Numbered from the stretch's first letter, positions 11,436 to 18,949 are shown. The stretch: 64,000 nt of DNA from Sphingomonas sp. S2M10 (GCF_012650175.1 NZ_JAAILI010000008.1:62001-126000); one strand, 5' to 3'. Notes: generated from the letters alone by a model not told the origin. Numbers and translations: made by a program.

Positions 11436-12236
11436 TCAGTGCGCCAACACCAGCGGGATCGGGCTTTCGGCCAGCATCCGGCGGGTGACGCCCCCGAACG
11501 CCGCCTCCAGAAAGCGGCTATGGCCAAAGCCTCCCATCACCAGATAGGCTGCCTTCAACGCCTCGACGACGCCGAGGATCGCGCCCGCCACCGTGTCGGT
11601 CTTCGGCACCATGCGGACTTCCGGCCGAATGCCGTGGCGCGACAGATATTCCGCCGCCTCGGCCGCCGGCAGCCGCAATTGCCCCTCGTCCACCACCAGC
11701 AGGGTTACCGTCCCGGCATGCTTGAGCAGCGACACCGCCGCTTGCAACGCCGCTTCGGCGGGGCGCGATCCGTCCCACGCGACCACGGCATGCCCATATA
11801 GATCGAAGCCCAGCATCGTCTCCGGCACCGCTACGATCGGCTTGCCGGTCTTGAGGATCGTGTCGCAGATCAGGTCGCGCATGTCTGGATAGTCGACCTT
11901 GTCGAGCTCGCGGTTGAGCACCACGAGATCGGCGAGCGCAGCCGCATCGCGCAGGCAATCGCGCGCAAGGCCGGTGGCGTCCACCCAGTCATAGAGCAGA
12001 TCCTCGCCCTTCAGCCGCGCTTCCATCCGCACCCGGTTGGCGGCTTCGCGGGTCTGCTCGTCGGCGAGCAGCGCGGCACTGCCGCCAAACTCCAGATAGT
12101 CGCCCATATAGGGCGGCACCATCGCGACGTCGATGCACCGCAGATGCCCTTCAAGGCCGCGCGTCAAATCCACGGCCGCCTGAAACCGCGCTTCCTGCCC
12201 GGCATCGTCATGCATCAGAACGAGGATATTCTTCAT
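11436..12236 (-). CDS. Universal stress protein, UspA family (two-domain)
   Basis: A 266-residue protein with two tandem Usp folds. The N-terminal half begins MKNILVLMHDD. The C-terminal half has VAWDGSRPAEAAL and the nucleotide-binding signature GGFGHSRFLEAAFGGVTRRML followed by PIPLVLAH, which places it among ATP-binding Usp proteins. Start 12236 is fixed by the near-perfect GGAGGTGATC touching the ATG. It lies downstream of, and on the same strand as, the FNR-type regulator, separated by 80 bases, a pairing common in microaerobic stress regulons. Joint regulation is inferred only. Confidence 0.92.
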   Translation of the reverse strand: MKNILVLMHDDAGQEARFQAAVDLTRGLEGHLRCIDVAMVPPYMGDYLEFGGSAALLADEQTREAANRVRMEARLKGEDLLYDWVDATGLARDCLRDAAALADLVVLNRELDKVDYPDMRDLICDTILKTGKPIVAVPETMLGFDLYGHAVVAWDGSRPAEAALQAAVSLLKHAGTVTLLVVDEGQLRLPAAEAAEYLSRHGIRPEVRMVPKTDTVAGAILGVVEALKAAYLVMGGFGHSRFLEAAFGGVTRRMLAESPIPLVLAH

Positions 12237-12316
12237 GATCACCTCCATCGCATTCACGTCTATTGTGCGGATACGGACAGGCTAGACAGTCATCCTGCAG
12301 GACGACATGCGGTTAG

Positions 12317-13051
12317 TTACGGAGTATCGGCTGCAAGCATGGCAAGTGCAGCGGCATCGAGGATGACGAAGCTGCGCAGGTCCGGCAGCGCGATCACGCG
12401 CTCGCGCTTCATCGCGGTGAGCTTGCGGCTGACGGTTTCGATCGTAAGTCCCAGCAGTTCCGCCATCTGCTGGCGCGTGAGCGGCAGCGACACCGGCGCG
12501 CCCGGAGGGCAGGTGCCGCGCGCCGCGAACTGCCGCAAAAGGCTGGCCACGCGCTCCTCCGCGGACGTTCGACCGAGCAGCAGCATCCAGCGACGGAGCT
12601 GGTCCAGCTCGTCATAGGCGCGCATGAGCAGCGCGTGGCCGATTTCCGGATGCGCCTCAATCAGCGCTGGCAGCGCGCCGCGAGGAAAGATGCACAATTC
12701 GGTCTCAGTAAGCGCGGTGACGCCGTAGCTCGACGGTCGCTCGCCGATCCCGCCGACGAAATCCGCCGGGAAAGCCAGGCCCAGCATCTGCTCGCGGCCG
12801 TCCTCCAGCGCTGCCGAAAGCTTGACGAGGCCGTGGTGCAGGATGCCGACCTGCTCCGCCACGTCGCCCTGCCAGATCAGTGCCTCCCCCCGGCGCAGCA
12901 CCCGCTTGCGGCCGATGCGGTTCAGCGCCTCCAGCGCGCGCGCCGGAATCCCGCCGCACAGCGATGCCATCCGCACCCCGCAGGCCGCGCAGCGCGCCGG
13001 CATCGTCCACGCCGCCGCGCCCAGATCCGGCTGATGTCGATCCATGTACAT
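12317..13051 (-). CDS. Crp/Fnr-type regulator with FNR-like cysteines
   Basis: A 244-residue transcription factor with an N-terminal cyclic-nucleotide-like domain and a C-terminal winged helix. Three N-terminal cysteines (C21, C24, C32) and an internal one (C120, in TELCIFPRG) match the four ligands of the oxygen-labile [4Fe-4S] cluster of FNR. The recognition helix reads LTIETVSRKL, with the E-x2-SR residues that in FNR read TTGAT-N4-ATCAA. Start 13051 is chosen because GGAGG lies 5 bases upstream; a start at 13072 has no such site. It should activate or repress genes under low oxygen. A candidate site lies before the divergent ompW gene. Confidence 0.9.
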   Translation of the reverse strand: MYMDRHQPDLGAAAWTMPARCAACGVRMASLCGGIPARALEALNRIGRKRVLRRGEALIWQGDVAEQVGILHHGLVKLSAALEDGREQMLGLAFPADFVGGIGERPSSYGVTALTETELCIFPRGALPALIEAHPEIGHALLMRAYDELDQLRRWMLLLGRTSAEERVASLLRQFAARGTCPPGAPVSLPLTRQQMAELLGLTIETVSRKLTAMKRERVIALPDLRSFVILDAAALAMLAADTP

Positions 13052-13148
13052 ATCCGCCTCCGCGCACGGCATGCCCCCCGCGCGCGAACCCTGTCGTTAC
13101 GTATAGGTCCGCAACCAGCCAGCTTGGGAACATTACCTACGCGCAACG

Positions 13149-13162
13149 TTGCGCCCGATCAA
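13149..13162. promoter_or_regulatory. Candidate FNR box upstream of ompW
   Basis: TTGCG-CCCG-ATCAA matches the FNR consensus TTGAT-N4-ATCAA at eight of ten positions. It lies 60 bases before the ompW start and about 98 bases before the start of the divergent FNR-type regulator, so it could serve either gene. Confidence 0.5.
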
Positions 13163-13221
13163 AACGGCGCGCCGCGCTTGGGCGTACCCGACGCCTCGTT
13201 GAACACGAGGAGAAATCAACC

Positions 13222-13896
13222 ATGCGTACTTCGCTACTTATCGGCCTGGCCGCTGCCGGCCTGCTGGCCTCGGCCGCGAGTGCCCAGGCGCAGGACCAGG
13301 CGGGCATCGCGGCCGGTGACTGGCTGGTCCGCCTGCGCGGCATCGTCGTCGCGCCGAACGAGTCGTCCGACGGCATCACCCCCGGCATCCCCACCGGCAA
13401 GGTCGGCGTCGGCAATGCCGTGATGCCGGAAGTCGACTTCACCTATATGGCGACCGACCATATCGGCGCGGAGCTGATCGTCTCCAGCACCCGCCACGAC
13501 ATCCAGGGCCGCGCGGCGATCGCCTCGCTCGGCAAGGTCGGCCACAGCTGGGTGCTGCCGCCGACGCTGACGCTGCAATATCACTTCCTACCCAAGGCGG
13601 CGATCCGCCCCTATGTCGGCGCAGGCGTCAACTACACCATCTTCTATTCGGCGAAGACCAGCGATTCGCTGAACAAGGCGCTGGGCAAGACCAGCCTCTC
13701 GCTGAAGGACAGTTTCGGCTATGCGCTGCAGGCGGGCGTGGACATCGATCTGAACAAGAAGTTCTTCCTGAACCTCGACGTCAAGTATATCGACATGAGC
13801 ACCACCGCGCGGCTCGATACCGGCGGCACGATCAACCAGACCAGGGTGGACATCAATCCGCTGGTGTTCGGCTTTGGCGTGGGCACTCGCTTCTGA
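13222..13896 (+). CDS. ompW: OmpW family outer-membrane protein
   Basis: A 224-residue protein with a signal peptide cleaved after ASAQAQ (about residue 23) and an eight-stranded OmpW barrel. Family features seen are GDWLVRLRGIVVAPNESS, LTLQYHFLPKAAIRPYVGAGVNYTIFY, the FGYALQAGVDIDLNKKFFLNLDVKY strand pair and a C-terminal Phe (GFGVGTRF). OmpW forms a narrow hydrophobic channel and is often induced on the shift to low oxygen or under stress. AGGAGAAA precedes the ATG. An FNR-like site lies upstream, beside the divergent FNR-type gene. Confidence 0.94.
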   Translation: MRTSLLIGLAAAGLLASAASAQAQDQAGIAAGDWLVRLRGIVVAPNESSDGITPGIPTGKVGVGNAVMPEVDFTYMATDHIGAELIVSSTRHDIQGRAAIASLGKVGHSWVLPPTLTLQYHFLPKAAIRPYVGAGVNYTIFYSAKTSDSLNKALGKTSLSLKDSFGYALQAGVDIDLNKKFFLNLDVKYIDMSTTARLDTGGTINQTRVDINPLVFGFGVGTRF

Positions 13897-13949
13897 ACTG
13901 GCTGTCCCCCGCCCGTGATGGCCCCGCCCCGCCGGCGGGGGGAGCGACG

Positions 13950-13985
13950 GGGGAGCCGCGATCTAGGGCCGCGGCTTCCCTTCTT
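13950..13985 (+). terminator. Probable terminator after ompW
   Basis: Arms 13950-13960 (GGGGAGCCGCG) and 13970-13980 (CGCGGCTTCCC) pair with one wobble and are followed by TTCTTC. A second GC palindrome, CCCCGCCGGCGGGG, lies just upstream at 13927-13940. Confidence 0.55.
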
Positions 13986-14007
13986 CGCAGGCCTGCTGCG
14001 GGAATGC

Positions 14008-14084
14008 TGGTGACCCGGAGAGGATTCGAACCTCCGACCTCTCGATTAGGAATCGCTTGCTCTATCCTGCTGAGCTACCGGGCC
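14008..14084 (-). tRNA. tRNA-Arg, anticodon CCT
   Basis: A 77-base tRNA with encoded CCA. The acceptor stem GGCCCGG pairs with CCGGGTC (one G-T), the D arm is GCTC/GAGC, and the T arm is GGAGG/CCTCT around TTCGAAT. The anticodon CCT (14048-14050) sits in the loop TTCCTAA and reads the rare AGG codon. The anticodon stem is odd: AGCGA faces TCGAG, so only the three pairs nearest the loop are Watson-Crick and the outer two are A.G and G.A. Confidence 0.93.
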
Positions 14085-14118
14085 ACGACGCCGCTCGTAC
14101 CGATGCGCGGCGGCGAAA

Positions 14119-14556
14119 TCAATTGCGCGCCTCGGGCGGGACGACAGGCACCAGCAGTGGCGCGACCGGCACGCCCTCCTCCACCAGCGCCTTGGCCTCC
14201 TGCAGCGTCGCCTGGCCGTGGATCGGCGCTTCCGGCGTCTCCCCTTGATGCATTGCCCGCGCCTTTTCGGCAAAGGCCGTGCCCACCCATTGCGAACGCT
14301 CGAGCTGCCTGGCCTGATGCTCCGCAAGCGCGGCGAGCGCGGCCTTGAACGCCTCCGCGCCAGCGGGTGCCCTCTCCGCCACCTGATTGCCCTTGGGGGC
14401 GACAGCCGGCGCCATCACTGCCTTGGTGACCGCCACGTCGCCGCAGAAGGGGCATGCGATCATCCCCTGGGCACGCTGCTCCTCATAGGCGCCGCTCGAC
14501 TTGAACCACACCTCGAACACATGATCGCCGCCGCACTTCAGATCGAAGACGATCAC
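14119..14556 (-). CDS. DUF1178 family protein with zinc-ribbon
   Basis: A 145-residue protein of the DUF1178 family. The N-terminus reads MIVFDLKCGGDHVFEVWFKSS and is followed by MIACPFCG, so it has a rubredoxin- or zinc-ribbon-like pair of cysteine knuckles. The rest is predicted helical and Ala-rich. The function is unknown. It is the last gene of a minus-strand run: its ATG overlaps the TGA of the nitrilase-like gene by four bases (14553-14556), suggesting translational coupling. Confidence 0.88.
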   Translation of the reverse strand: MIVFDLKCGGDHVFEVWFKSSGAYEEQRAQGMIACPFCGDVAVTKAVMAPAVAPKGNQVAERAPAGAEAFKAALAALAEHQARQLERSQWVGTAFAEKARAMHQGETPEAPIHGQATLQEAKALVEEGVPVAPLLVPVVPPEARN

Positions 14557-15377
14557 GCCGCCGTTGCCTCCGGAATGGCGCGGCGGTGGCGCAGCACCGG
14601 CACACGGGCGCGGACATCGGCAACCCGTGCGGGATCGATCTCCACGAAACCGAGGCCCGCCGGCGCACCCATGTCGAGCAACACCTCGCCCCAGGGATCG
14701 ATGGCAAGGCTGTGCCCATATGTCGCGCGACCGTCTTCATGGTCGCCGGTCTGTGCGGCGGCGAGCACGAAGGCGGCCGCCTCGATCGCCCGCGCGCGCA
14801 GCAGGACATGCCAGTGCGCCGCGCCGGTCGGGCGGGTGAAGGCGGCCGGCACGGCAAGGATCGTCGCACCGGCATCGCTGAGGGTACGAAAAAGGTCGGG
14901 AAAGCGGAGATCATAGCAGATCGCCAGACCGAGCCCGCCCAATGGGGTCTCCACCACCACCGGCCCCTCGCCCGCGGTGTAGCTGTTCGATTCGCGCCAG
15001 CTCTCGCCGGTCGGCAGATCGACGTCGAACAGGTGCATCTTGTCGTAGCGCGCCCGGATCGCGCCTCTGTCGTCGATCACGAAGGCGCGATTGGCGAGCT
15101 TGCCGTCGTCGCGCAGCACGGCCAGGCTGCCCAGATGCACCCAGATGCCGTGCTTCGCTGCGGCCTCACGCACCGCCTCCAGCACCCGATCCTCGTTTTC
15201 GGACCGGTAGTGCGGCCGCGCGCGATCCCGATCACCGTCCAGCAGCCCCGACATCTCCGGCGTGAACAGCATCGCCGCCCCGCCCGCGCGAGCCTGTGCA
15301 ACGGCCTCTACCAGCGTCGCGGCGTTCGCGGCGGGATCGATCCCGCTGGTCATCTGGAGCAGCGCGGCGCGCGTCAT
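14553..15377 (-). CDS. Carbon-nitrogen hydrolase, Nit1-like (probable deaminated glutathione amidase)
   Basis: A 274-residue nitrilase-superfamily enzyme. The Glu-Lys-Cys triad is visible as LFTPEMSG, RYDKMHLFDVDLP and LAICYDLRFPDLFR. KMHLFDVD and CYDLRFP are the forms found in Nit1/YbeM-type amidases, which hydrolyse deaminated glutathione, a toxic transaminase side product. The gene overlaps grxC upstream by four bases and DUF1178 downstream by four bases. Its place next to a glutaredoxin gene fits a glutathione-linked repair role; the substrate is inferred from family. Confidence 0.88.
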   Translation of the reverse strand: MTRAALLQMTSGIDPAANAATLVEAVAQARAGGAAMLFTPEMSGLLDGDRDRARPHYRSENEDRVLEAVREAAAKHGIWVHLGSLAVLRDDGKLANRAFVIDDRGAIRARYDKMHLFDVDLPTGESWRESNSYTAGEGPVVVETPLGGLGLAICYDLRFPDLFRTLSDAGATILAVPAAFTRPTGAAHWHVLLRARAIEAAAFVLAAAQTGDHEDGRATYGHSLAIDPWGEVLLDMGAPAGLGFVEIDPARVADVRARVPVLRHRRAIPEATAA

Positions 15378-15631
15378 GCCGCGAGCAGCGGGTCCAGTCC
15401 GCCCTTGCGATCCAGCGCGGCGAGATCGTCCGAGCCGCCGATATGCCGACCGTCGATGAAGACCTGGGGGACGGTGGTCCGGCCGGGCGCGCGCTCCAGC
15501 ATCTCCGCGCGCTTGGGGCCGCCCATGGTGATGTCATACTCCTCGAAGTCCGCCCCCTTGGCGGTGAGGAGCTGCTTGGCGCGCGTGCAATAGGGACAGA
15601 ACGCCTTGGTGTAGATTTCGACCTTTGCCAT
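15374..15631 (-). CDS. grxC: Glutaredoxin 3
   Basis: An 85-residue dithiol glutaredoxin with the active site CPYC in TKAFCPYCTRAKQLL, the cis-Pro loop TTVPQVFIDG and the glutathione-binding GGSDDLAAL. It reduces protein disulfides and glutathione mixed disulfides in the cytoplasm. Start 15631 follows GGAG; an in-frame reading upstream to 15706 has no ribosome-binding site and is not conserved in kind. Its stop overlaps the start of the nit gene. Confidence 0.95.
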   Translation of the reverse strand: MAKVEIYTKAFCPYCTRAKQLLTAKGADFEEYDITMGGPKRAEMLERAPGRTTVPQVFIDGRHIGGSDDLAALDRKGGLDPLLAA

Positions 15632-15666
15632 AATATCTCCAGAGGTGTGCGCCGGGCCCCGGCTTG

Positions 15667-16398
15667 TCAATCCAGCGCATTGTCCGCAAGAACGCGTGCC
15701 CAGCAAAGAAGGACAACGCGCGAAGCGCCGCCGCGTTTGAGCAGCCGGGCGCAGGCATCCCCCGTCGCGCCGCTGGTATGGACGTCGTCGACCAGCAGCA
15801 CCGTCTTTCCCTCCAGCCGCGCCGGTGCATCCGGTGTCAGTGCGAAGGCGCCCGCGACCACCTTGGCACGCGCGCGACGGCCCAGCCCTTGCAGCTTGGG
15901 CGTCGCCCGCACCCGGCGCAGCAGATCGACCTCGACCGGCAGCCCGCTCTGCCGCGCCACGCCCCGCGCGATCAGCAGCGCCTGGTTGAAGCCGCGGGAC
16001 CAGAGCCGCCAGCGATGGAGCGGCACCGGCACCAGCATATCCGCGCCTTCCGGCACCAGCCGCGCCATCGCGCGTGCCATCGTCCCCGCCGCGGCCAGCC
16101 TCCCGCCATATTTGAGCTTGAGCGCCAGCCGCCTGGCGACATCGCCATAGGCTACCGCGGCCCGGACGCCGTCATGCGGCGGGGAATGCGCGAGGCACTC
16201 CCCGCAGCGGGCACCTTCCCCGCGGTCATAGTCGAACGGCAGGTTGCAGCCGGCGCACCAGGGCGGCCCCAGGAACTGCAGGCTGTCCCAGCAGATTGCA
16301 CAGAAACGATGGTCCGCCTCGACGATCGCGCCGCATCCCGGGCAGCGTGGCGGCAGCGCCAGGTCGATCAGCCGGAGGAAGGGTGCGCGCGGATCCAC
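15667..16398 (-). CDS. ComF family phosphoribosyltransferase-like protein
   Basis: A protein of about 243 residues with an N-terminal double zinc ribbon (CPGCG, CAICW, CAGC, CGEC) and a type I phosphoribosyltransferase fold ending in VLLVDDVHTSGAT, the PRPP-binding loop. ComF proteins take part in DNA uptake in competent bacteria; in alphaproteobacteria the role is not settled. I chose GTG 16398 because a longer reading starts with TTG at 16482 and would overlap the start of the divergent methyltransferase; no strong ribosome-binding site supports either. It heads the run comF-grxC-nit-DUF1178. Confidence 0.87.
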   Translation of the reverse strand: MDPRAPFLRLIDLALPPRCPGCGAIVEADHRFCAICWDSLQFLGPPWCAGCNLPFDYDRGEGARCGECLAHSPPHDGVRAAVAYGDVARRLALKLKYGGRLAAAGTMARAMARLVPEGADMLVPVPLHRWRLWSRGFNQALLIARGVARQSGLPVEVDLLRRVRATPKLQGLGRRARAKVVAGAFALTPDAPARLEGKTVLLVDDVHTSGATGDACARLLKRGGASRVVLLCWARVLADNALD

Positions 16399-16441
16399 GC
16401 CCCTCTTGTTCCAAGCCCCGCGTCGCTGCACAAGCGCGGCT

Positions 16442-17269
16442 GTGTCCGACTCCGAAATCTTCGATCGCGCGCTGCGCCGCAAGCGCCGGGATCGCGCCGC
16501 CCGCAGCTATGAGAGCTTCCTGCGCGACCATATGCTCGACGGCCTGTACGAACGGCTGGAGGGCGTGAAGCGCGACTTCCGCAGCGTGCTCGATCTCGGC
16601 AGCGGCGACGGCAGCTTCGTCTGGCCCGGCGCGACGATCACCCGGCTGGAAGCCGGCACTGCCTTCGCCGCCGCCACCGGCGCGATCCATGCGGACGAGG
16701 ACATGCATCCCTTCGCCGAAGGCAGCTTCGACCTGGTGATTTCCGCCGGCGTGCTCGACACGGTGAACGACGTGCCGGGGGCGCTGGCGCTTGCCCGCCG
16801 CGCGCTCAAGCCGGACGGACTGTTCCTCGGCGCCTTTCTCGGTGCCGGCAGCCTGGCGACGCTGCGCGCCTGCCTGCTTGCCGCCGAGGCCGACCGGCCG
16901 GTGGCGCGCTTCCACCCGCAGATCGATGTGCGCGCGGCGGGCGATCTGCTCTCGCGCGCCGGCTTCGCCTTGCCGGTGGCGGACGTGGAGACGCTGACGG
17001 TGCGCTATGGCGGGCTCGGCGGCCTGATTCGCGACCTGCGCGGCATGGCAGCGACCAACCTGCTGCCCAACACGCCGCCGCTTCGCCGCGAAACGCTGCT
17101 CGGCACCGCAGCAGCCTTTGCCGAGCGCGCCGACCCCGACGGCCGCACGCCCGAGAAATATGCGATCGTCTACCTGACCGGCTGGGCGCCCGATCCTTCC
17201 CAGCCCAAGGCCGCCCGCCCCGGCAGCGCCACCGCCTCGCTGATCGATGCGCTGAAGCCAAAGGACTAG
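16442..17269 (+). CDS. NDUFAF5-like class I SAM-dependent methyltransferase
   Basis: A 275-residue protein starting at GTG 16442. The N-terminus EIFDRALRRKRRDRAA closely resembles that of the mitochondrial complex I assembly factor NDUFAF5. The SAM-binding motif is VLDLGSGDGSF, and the C-terminal part has VRYGGLGGLIRDLRGMAATN, also typical of that family. NDUFAF5 hydroxylates an arginine of a complex I subunit; bacterial members are usually annotated as BioC-like methyltransferases. Here a role in respiratory complex I maturation is plausible from family resemblance only. It is divergent from comF by 43 bases. Confidence 0.85.
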   Translation: MSDSEIFDRALRRKRRDRAARSYESFLRDHMLDGLYERLEGVKRDFRSVLDLGSGDGSFVWPGATITRLEAGTAFAAATGAIHADEDMHPFAEGSFDLVISAGVLDTVNDVPGALALARRALKPDGLFLGAFLGAGSLATLRACLLAAEADRPVARFHPQIDVRAAGDLLSRAGFALPVADVETLTVRYGGLGGLIRDLRGMAATNLLPNTPPLRRETLLGTAAAFAERADPDGRTPEKYAIVYLTGWAPDPSQPKAARPGSATASLIDALKPKD

Positions 17270-17273
17270 GTCG

Positions 17274-17882
17274 GTGCCCGAACCAGCCGACGAGCAGGCA
17301 GACACCTCGGCAGGCTGGGACGCGGTCGCGGACCGTTTCATCGCGATGCGCTCCCCGATCGGCCTCGATCTGGTGGTGCAATGGTCCGAACGCGTGCCAA
17401 AAGGCGGCACGATCCTCGACATTGGCTGCGGCAGCGGCGTGCCGATCGCGGCGGCGCTGGCGGCGCGCGGTTTCGTCCTGTTCGGCGTCGACGCCTCGCC
17501 GCGCTTGCTCGACGCGTTCCGCCGCAACCTGCCCGGCGCGGCGACGGCATGCGAGCCTGCAGAGCGCAGCCGCTTCTTCGACCGGCGCTTCGATGCGGCG
17601 ACGGCGATCGGCCTGTTGTTTCTTCTGCCCGAGGCGGCCCAGGCCCAGGTGATCACGCGCGTGGCGCACGCACTGGTTCCTGGCGGGAGCTTCCTGTTCA
17701 GCGCTCCGCGCCAGCGCTGCGCCTGGCGCGACACCCTCACGGGCCGCCACTCGCAATCGCTGGGCGAGGATCGTTATGCCGCACTGGTTGCCGATGCCGG
17801 CATGCGCCTCGCCGCCACCCGGCTCGACGAGGGCGGCAACCATTATTTCGAAGCCGTCGTCCCACCTTCCGACTCGGCCTGA
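17274..17882 (+). CDS. Class I SAM-dependent methyltransferase
   Basis: A 202-residue methyltransferase with the SAM-binding loop ILDIGCGSGVPIAAALAARGF, the acidic residue ending strand 2 in LFGVDASPRLL, and the later ALVPGGSFLFSAPRQR. It starts at GTG four bases after the stop of the NDUFAF5-like gene, so the two are likely co-transcribed. The substrate is not evident; the family includes many small-molecule methyltransferases. Its last 40 bases overlap the end of the converging mutT-like gene. Confidence 0.85.
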   Translation: MPEPADEQADTSAGWDAVADRFIAMRSPIGLDLVVQWSERVPKGGTILDIGCGSGVPIAAALAARGFVLFGVDASPRLLDAFRRNLPGAATACEPAERSRFFDRRFDAATAIGLLFLLPEAAQAQVITRVAHALVPGGSFLFSAPRQRCAWRDTLTGRHSQSLGEDRYAALVADAGMRLAATRLDEGGNHYFEAVVPPSDSA

Positions 17883-18277
17883 GCGTCCCCGAGGATGCGA
17901 TCGAGCAGATCGAGGAACGGCAGGTCCGCCGGCGGCATGGGCAATGTGCGCAGCATCACCGGATCGGCCCAGGCGAGCGCGCTGGCATGGCACGGCGCCG
18001 GCACGCCCTCCCATCGGTCCAGGCGGTAGAGCAACAGCAGCAGGTGCCGATCGGCCAGCGGTGCGCTGGCGAAGGTGAGCGGCGCCAGCGCCGCCGGATC
18101 CACCGTCACGCCCAGTTCTTCCGCAAGCTCGCGTACCAGCGCCGCCTCCGGGCTTTCGCCGGGTTCGATCTTGCCGCCGGGAAACTCCCATAATCCCGCG
18201 AGCGCGGTACCTTCAGGGCGTTGCTGCACCAGCACCCGGCCCCCGTCGATCATCGCCGCCGCTACCACCAGCAACAT
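17843..18277 (-). CDS. mutT: Nudix hydrolase, MutT-like (8-oxo-dGTP diphosphatase)
   Basis: A protein of about 144 residues with the Nudix box GGKIEPGESPEAALVRELAEELGV and the N-terminal LLVVAAAMIDGGRVLVQQRPEG typical of MutT in this group. MutT removes 8-oxo-dGTP from the nucleotide pool and prevents A-to-C transversions. Start 18277 puts the conserved core at the N-terminus; an ATG at 18328 would add 17 residues without a ribosome-binding site. Its 3' end overlaps the converging methyltransferase gene by 40 bases. Confidence 0.88.
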   Translation of the reverse strand: MLLVVAAAMIDGGRVLVQQRPEGTALAGLWEFPGGKIEPGESPEAALVRELAEELGVTVDPAALAPLTFASAPLADRHLLLLLYRLDRWEGVPAPCHASALAWADPVMLRTLPMPPADLPFLDLLDRILGDAQAESEGGTTASK

Positions 18278-18353
18278 CGCACGCGCTTCGCTAATCACTT
18301 CGCAACCAAATCCTGAGAACATCCGCATCGCTTTTGTATGAGATTGGTTGACG

Positions 18354-18548
18354 ATGCGAGCCCTGATCCACGCCCTGCGCGCGCTTCGCCGCGCCGATCA
18401 CGGCGCCACGGCCGTGGAATACGGCCTGATCGTCGCGCTGATCGTGCTGGCCATGGTGGGCGCGCTCGGCGTGTTCGGCGAAACCACATCCTCGATGTGG
18501 AACAATGTCTCGCAACAGGTCCGCGAGACCGCGCCCGGAGCGCCGTAA
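18354..18548 (+). CDS. Flp family type IVb pilin
   Basis: A 64-residue prepilin. A basic leader (MRALIHALRALRRADHG) ends at the cleavage site G|ATAVEYGLI, which has the Glu at +5 and the Tyr at +6 of Flp/Fap pilins, followed by one hydrophobic helix. It would be processed by TadV-type peptidase and assembled by a Tad machine, none of which is in the window. A second pilin gene follows 117 bases downstream. No strong ribosome-binding site is seen before the ATG. Confidence 0.88.
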   Translation: MRALIHALRALRRADHGATAVEYGLIVALIVLAMVGALGVFGETTSSMWNNVSQQVRETAPGAP

Positions 18549-18573
18549 AGCTTTCGCTAAGCACGGCATTTAG

Positions 18574-18598
18574 CCGGTTCTTAACCGGTCTTCTCTAA
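18574..18598 (+). other. Hairpin between the two pilin genes
   Basis: CCGGTT-CTT-AACCGG (18574-18588) is a perfect six-pair stem followed by TCTTCTCT. It may be a weak terminator of the first pilin gene or a processing site that sets different amounts of the two pilins. Confidence 0.4.
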
Positions 18599-18665
18599 AG
18601 TCGCCATGCCGCGTCGGAGTGCCGACGGGCCGGTGTTTGAAGTTTCTGGGACGATGGAGACGGCT

Positions 18666-18833
18666 ATGCTTAAGATTCGCAAGTTTATCAAGAATTCCAA
18701 GGCCGCCACGGCCATCGAGTACGGCCTGATCGCCGCGCTGATCGCCGTTGCCGCGATCGCCGCGATGCGCGGCCTGGGCACGAGCCTCAACAGCACCTTC
18801 AACAACGTCAGCTCGAACATGAACCCTTCCTAA
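18666..18833 (+). CDS. Flp family type IVb pilin, second copy
   Basis: A 55-residue prepilin: leader MLKIRKFIKNSKA, then ATAIEYGLIAALIAVAAIAAM and a short tail. The residue before the predicted cleavage site is Ala instead of the usual Gly. The start at 18666 follows GGAG; an ATG at 18654 is possible. The tail ends SSNMNPS, longer and more polar than expected for a pure membrane anchor, so it is probably the exposed surface of the major pilin. It is distinct in sequence from the first copy, so the pair is not a recent duplication. Confidence 0.88.
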   Translation: MLKIRKFIKNSKAATAIEYGLIAALIAVAAIAAMRGLGTSLNSTFNNVSSNMNPS

Positions 18834-18854
18834 GCGCTGGGTACGCGCTTGCAG

Positions 18855-18884
18855 GGACGGCGCTGCTGCCGGGCATCGCCGTCC
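18855..18884 (+). other. GC-rich hairpin after the second pilin gene
   Basis: GGACGGCG (18855-18862) and CGCCGTCC (18877-18884) form a perfect eight-pair stem. No T-run follows, so it probably stabilises the pilin mRNA 3' end ahead of the true terminator at 18912. Confidence 0.4.
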
Positions 18885-18911
18885 TGACGCGGGTCATTTC
18901 TGCAGGTTGCC

Positions 18912-18946
18912 AAAAGGGGCTGCGCACCGCGTCAGCCCCTTTTCTT
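18912..18946. terminator. Bidirectional terminator between pilin and accA
   Basis: AAAAGGGGCTG (18912-18922) and CAGCCCCTTTT (18933-18943) are perfect reverse complements, with the A and T runs able to serve the pilin gene and the converging accA transcript. Confidence 0.88.
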
Positions 18947-18949
18947 GTT

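Noticed and set aside
16399..16482. N-terminal extension of ComF from TTG 16482
   Set aside because: It overlaps the start of the divergent methyltransferase gene, has no ribosome-binding site and adds residues unlike other ComF proteins.
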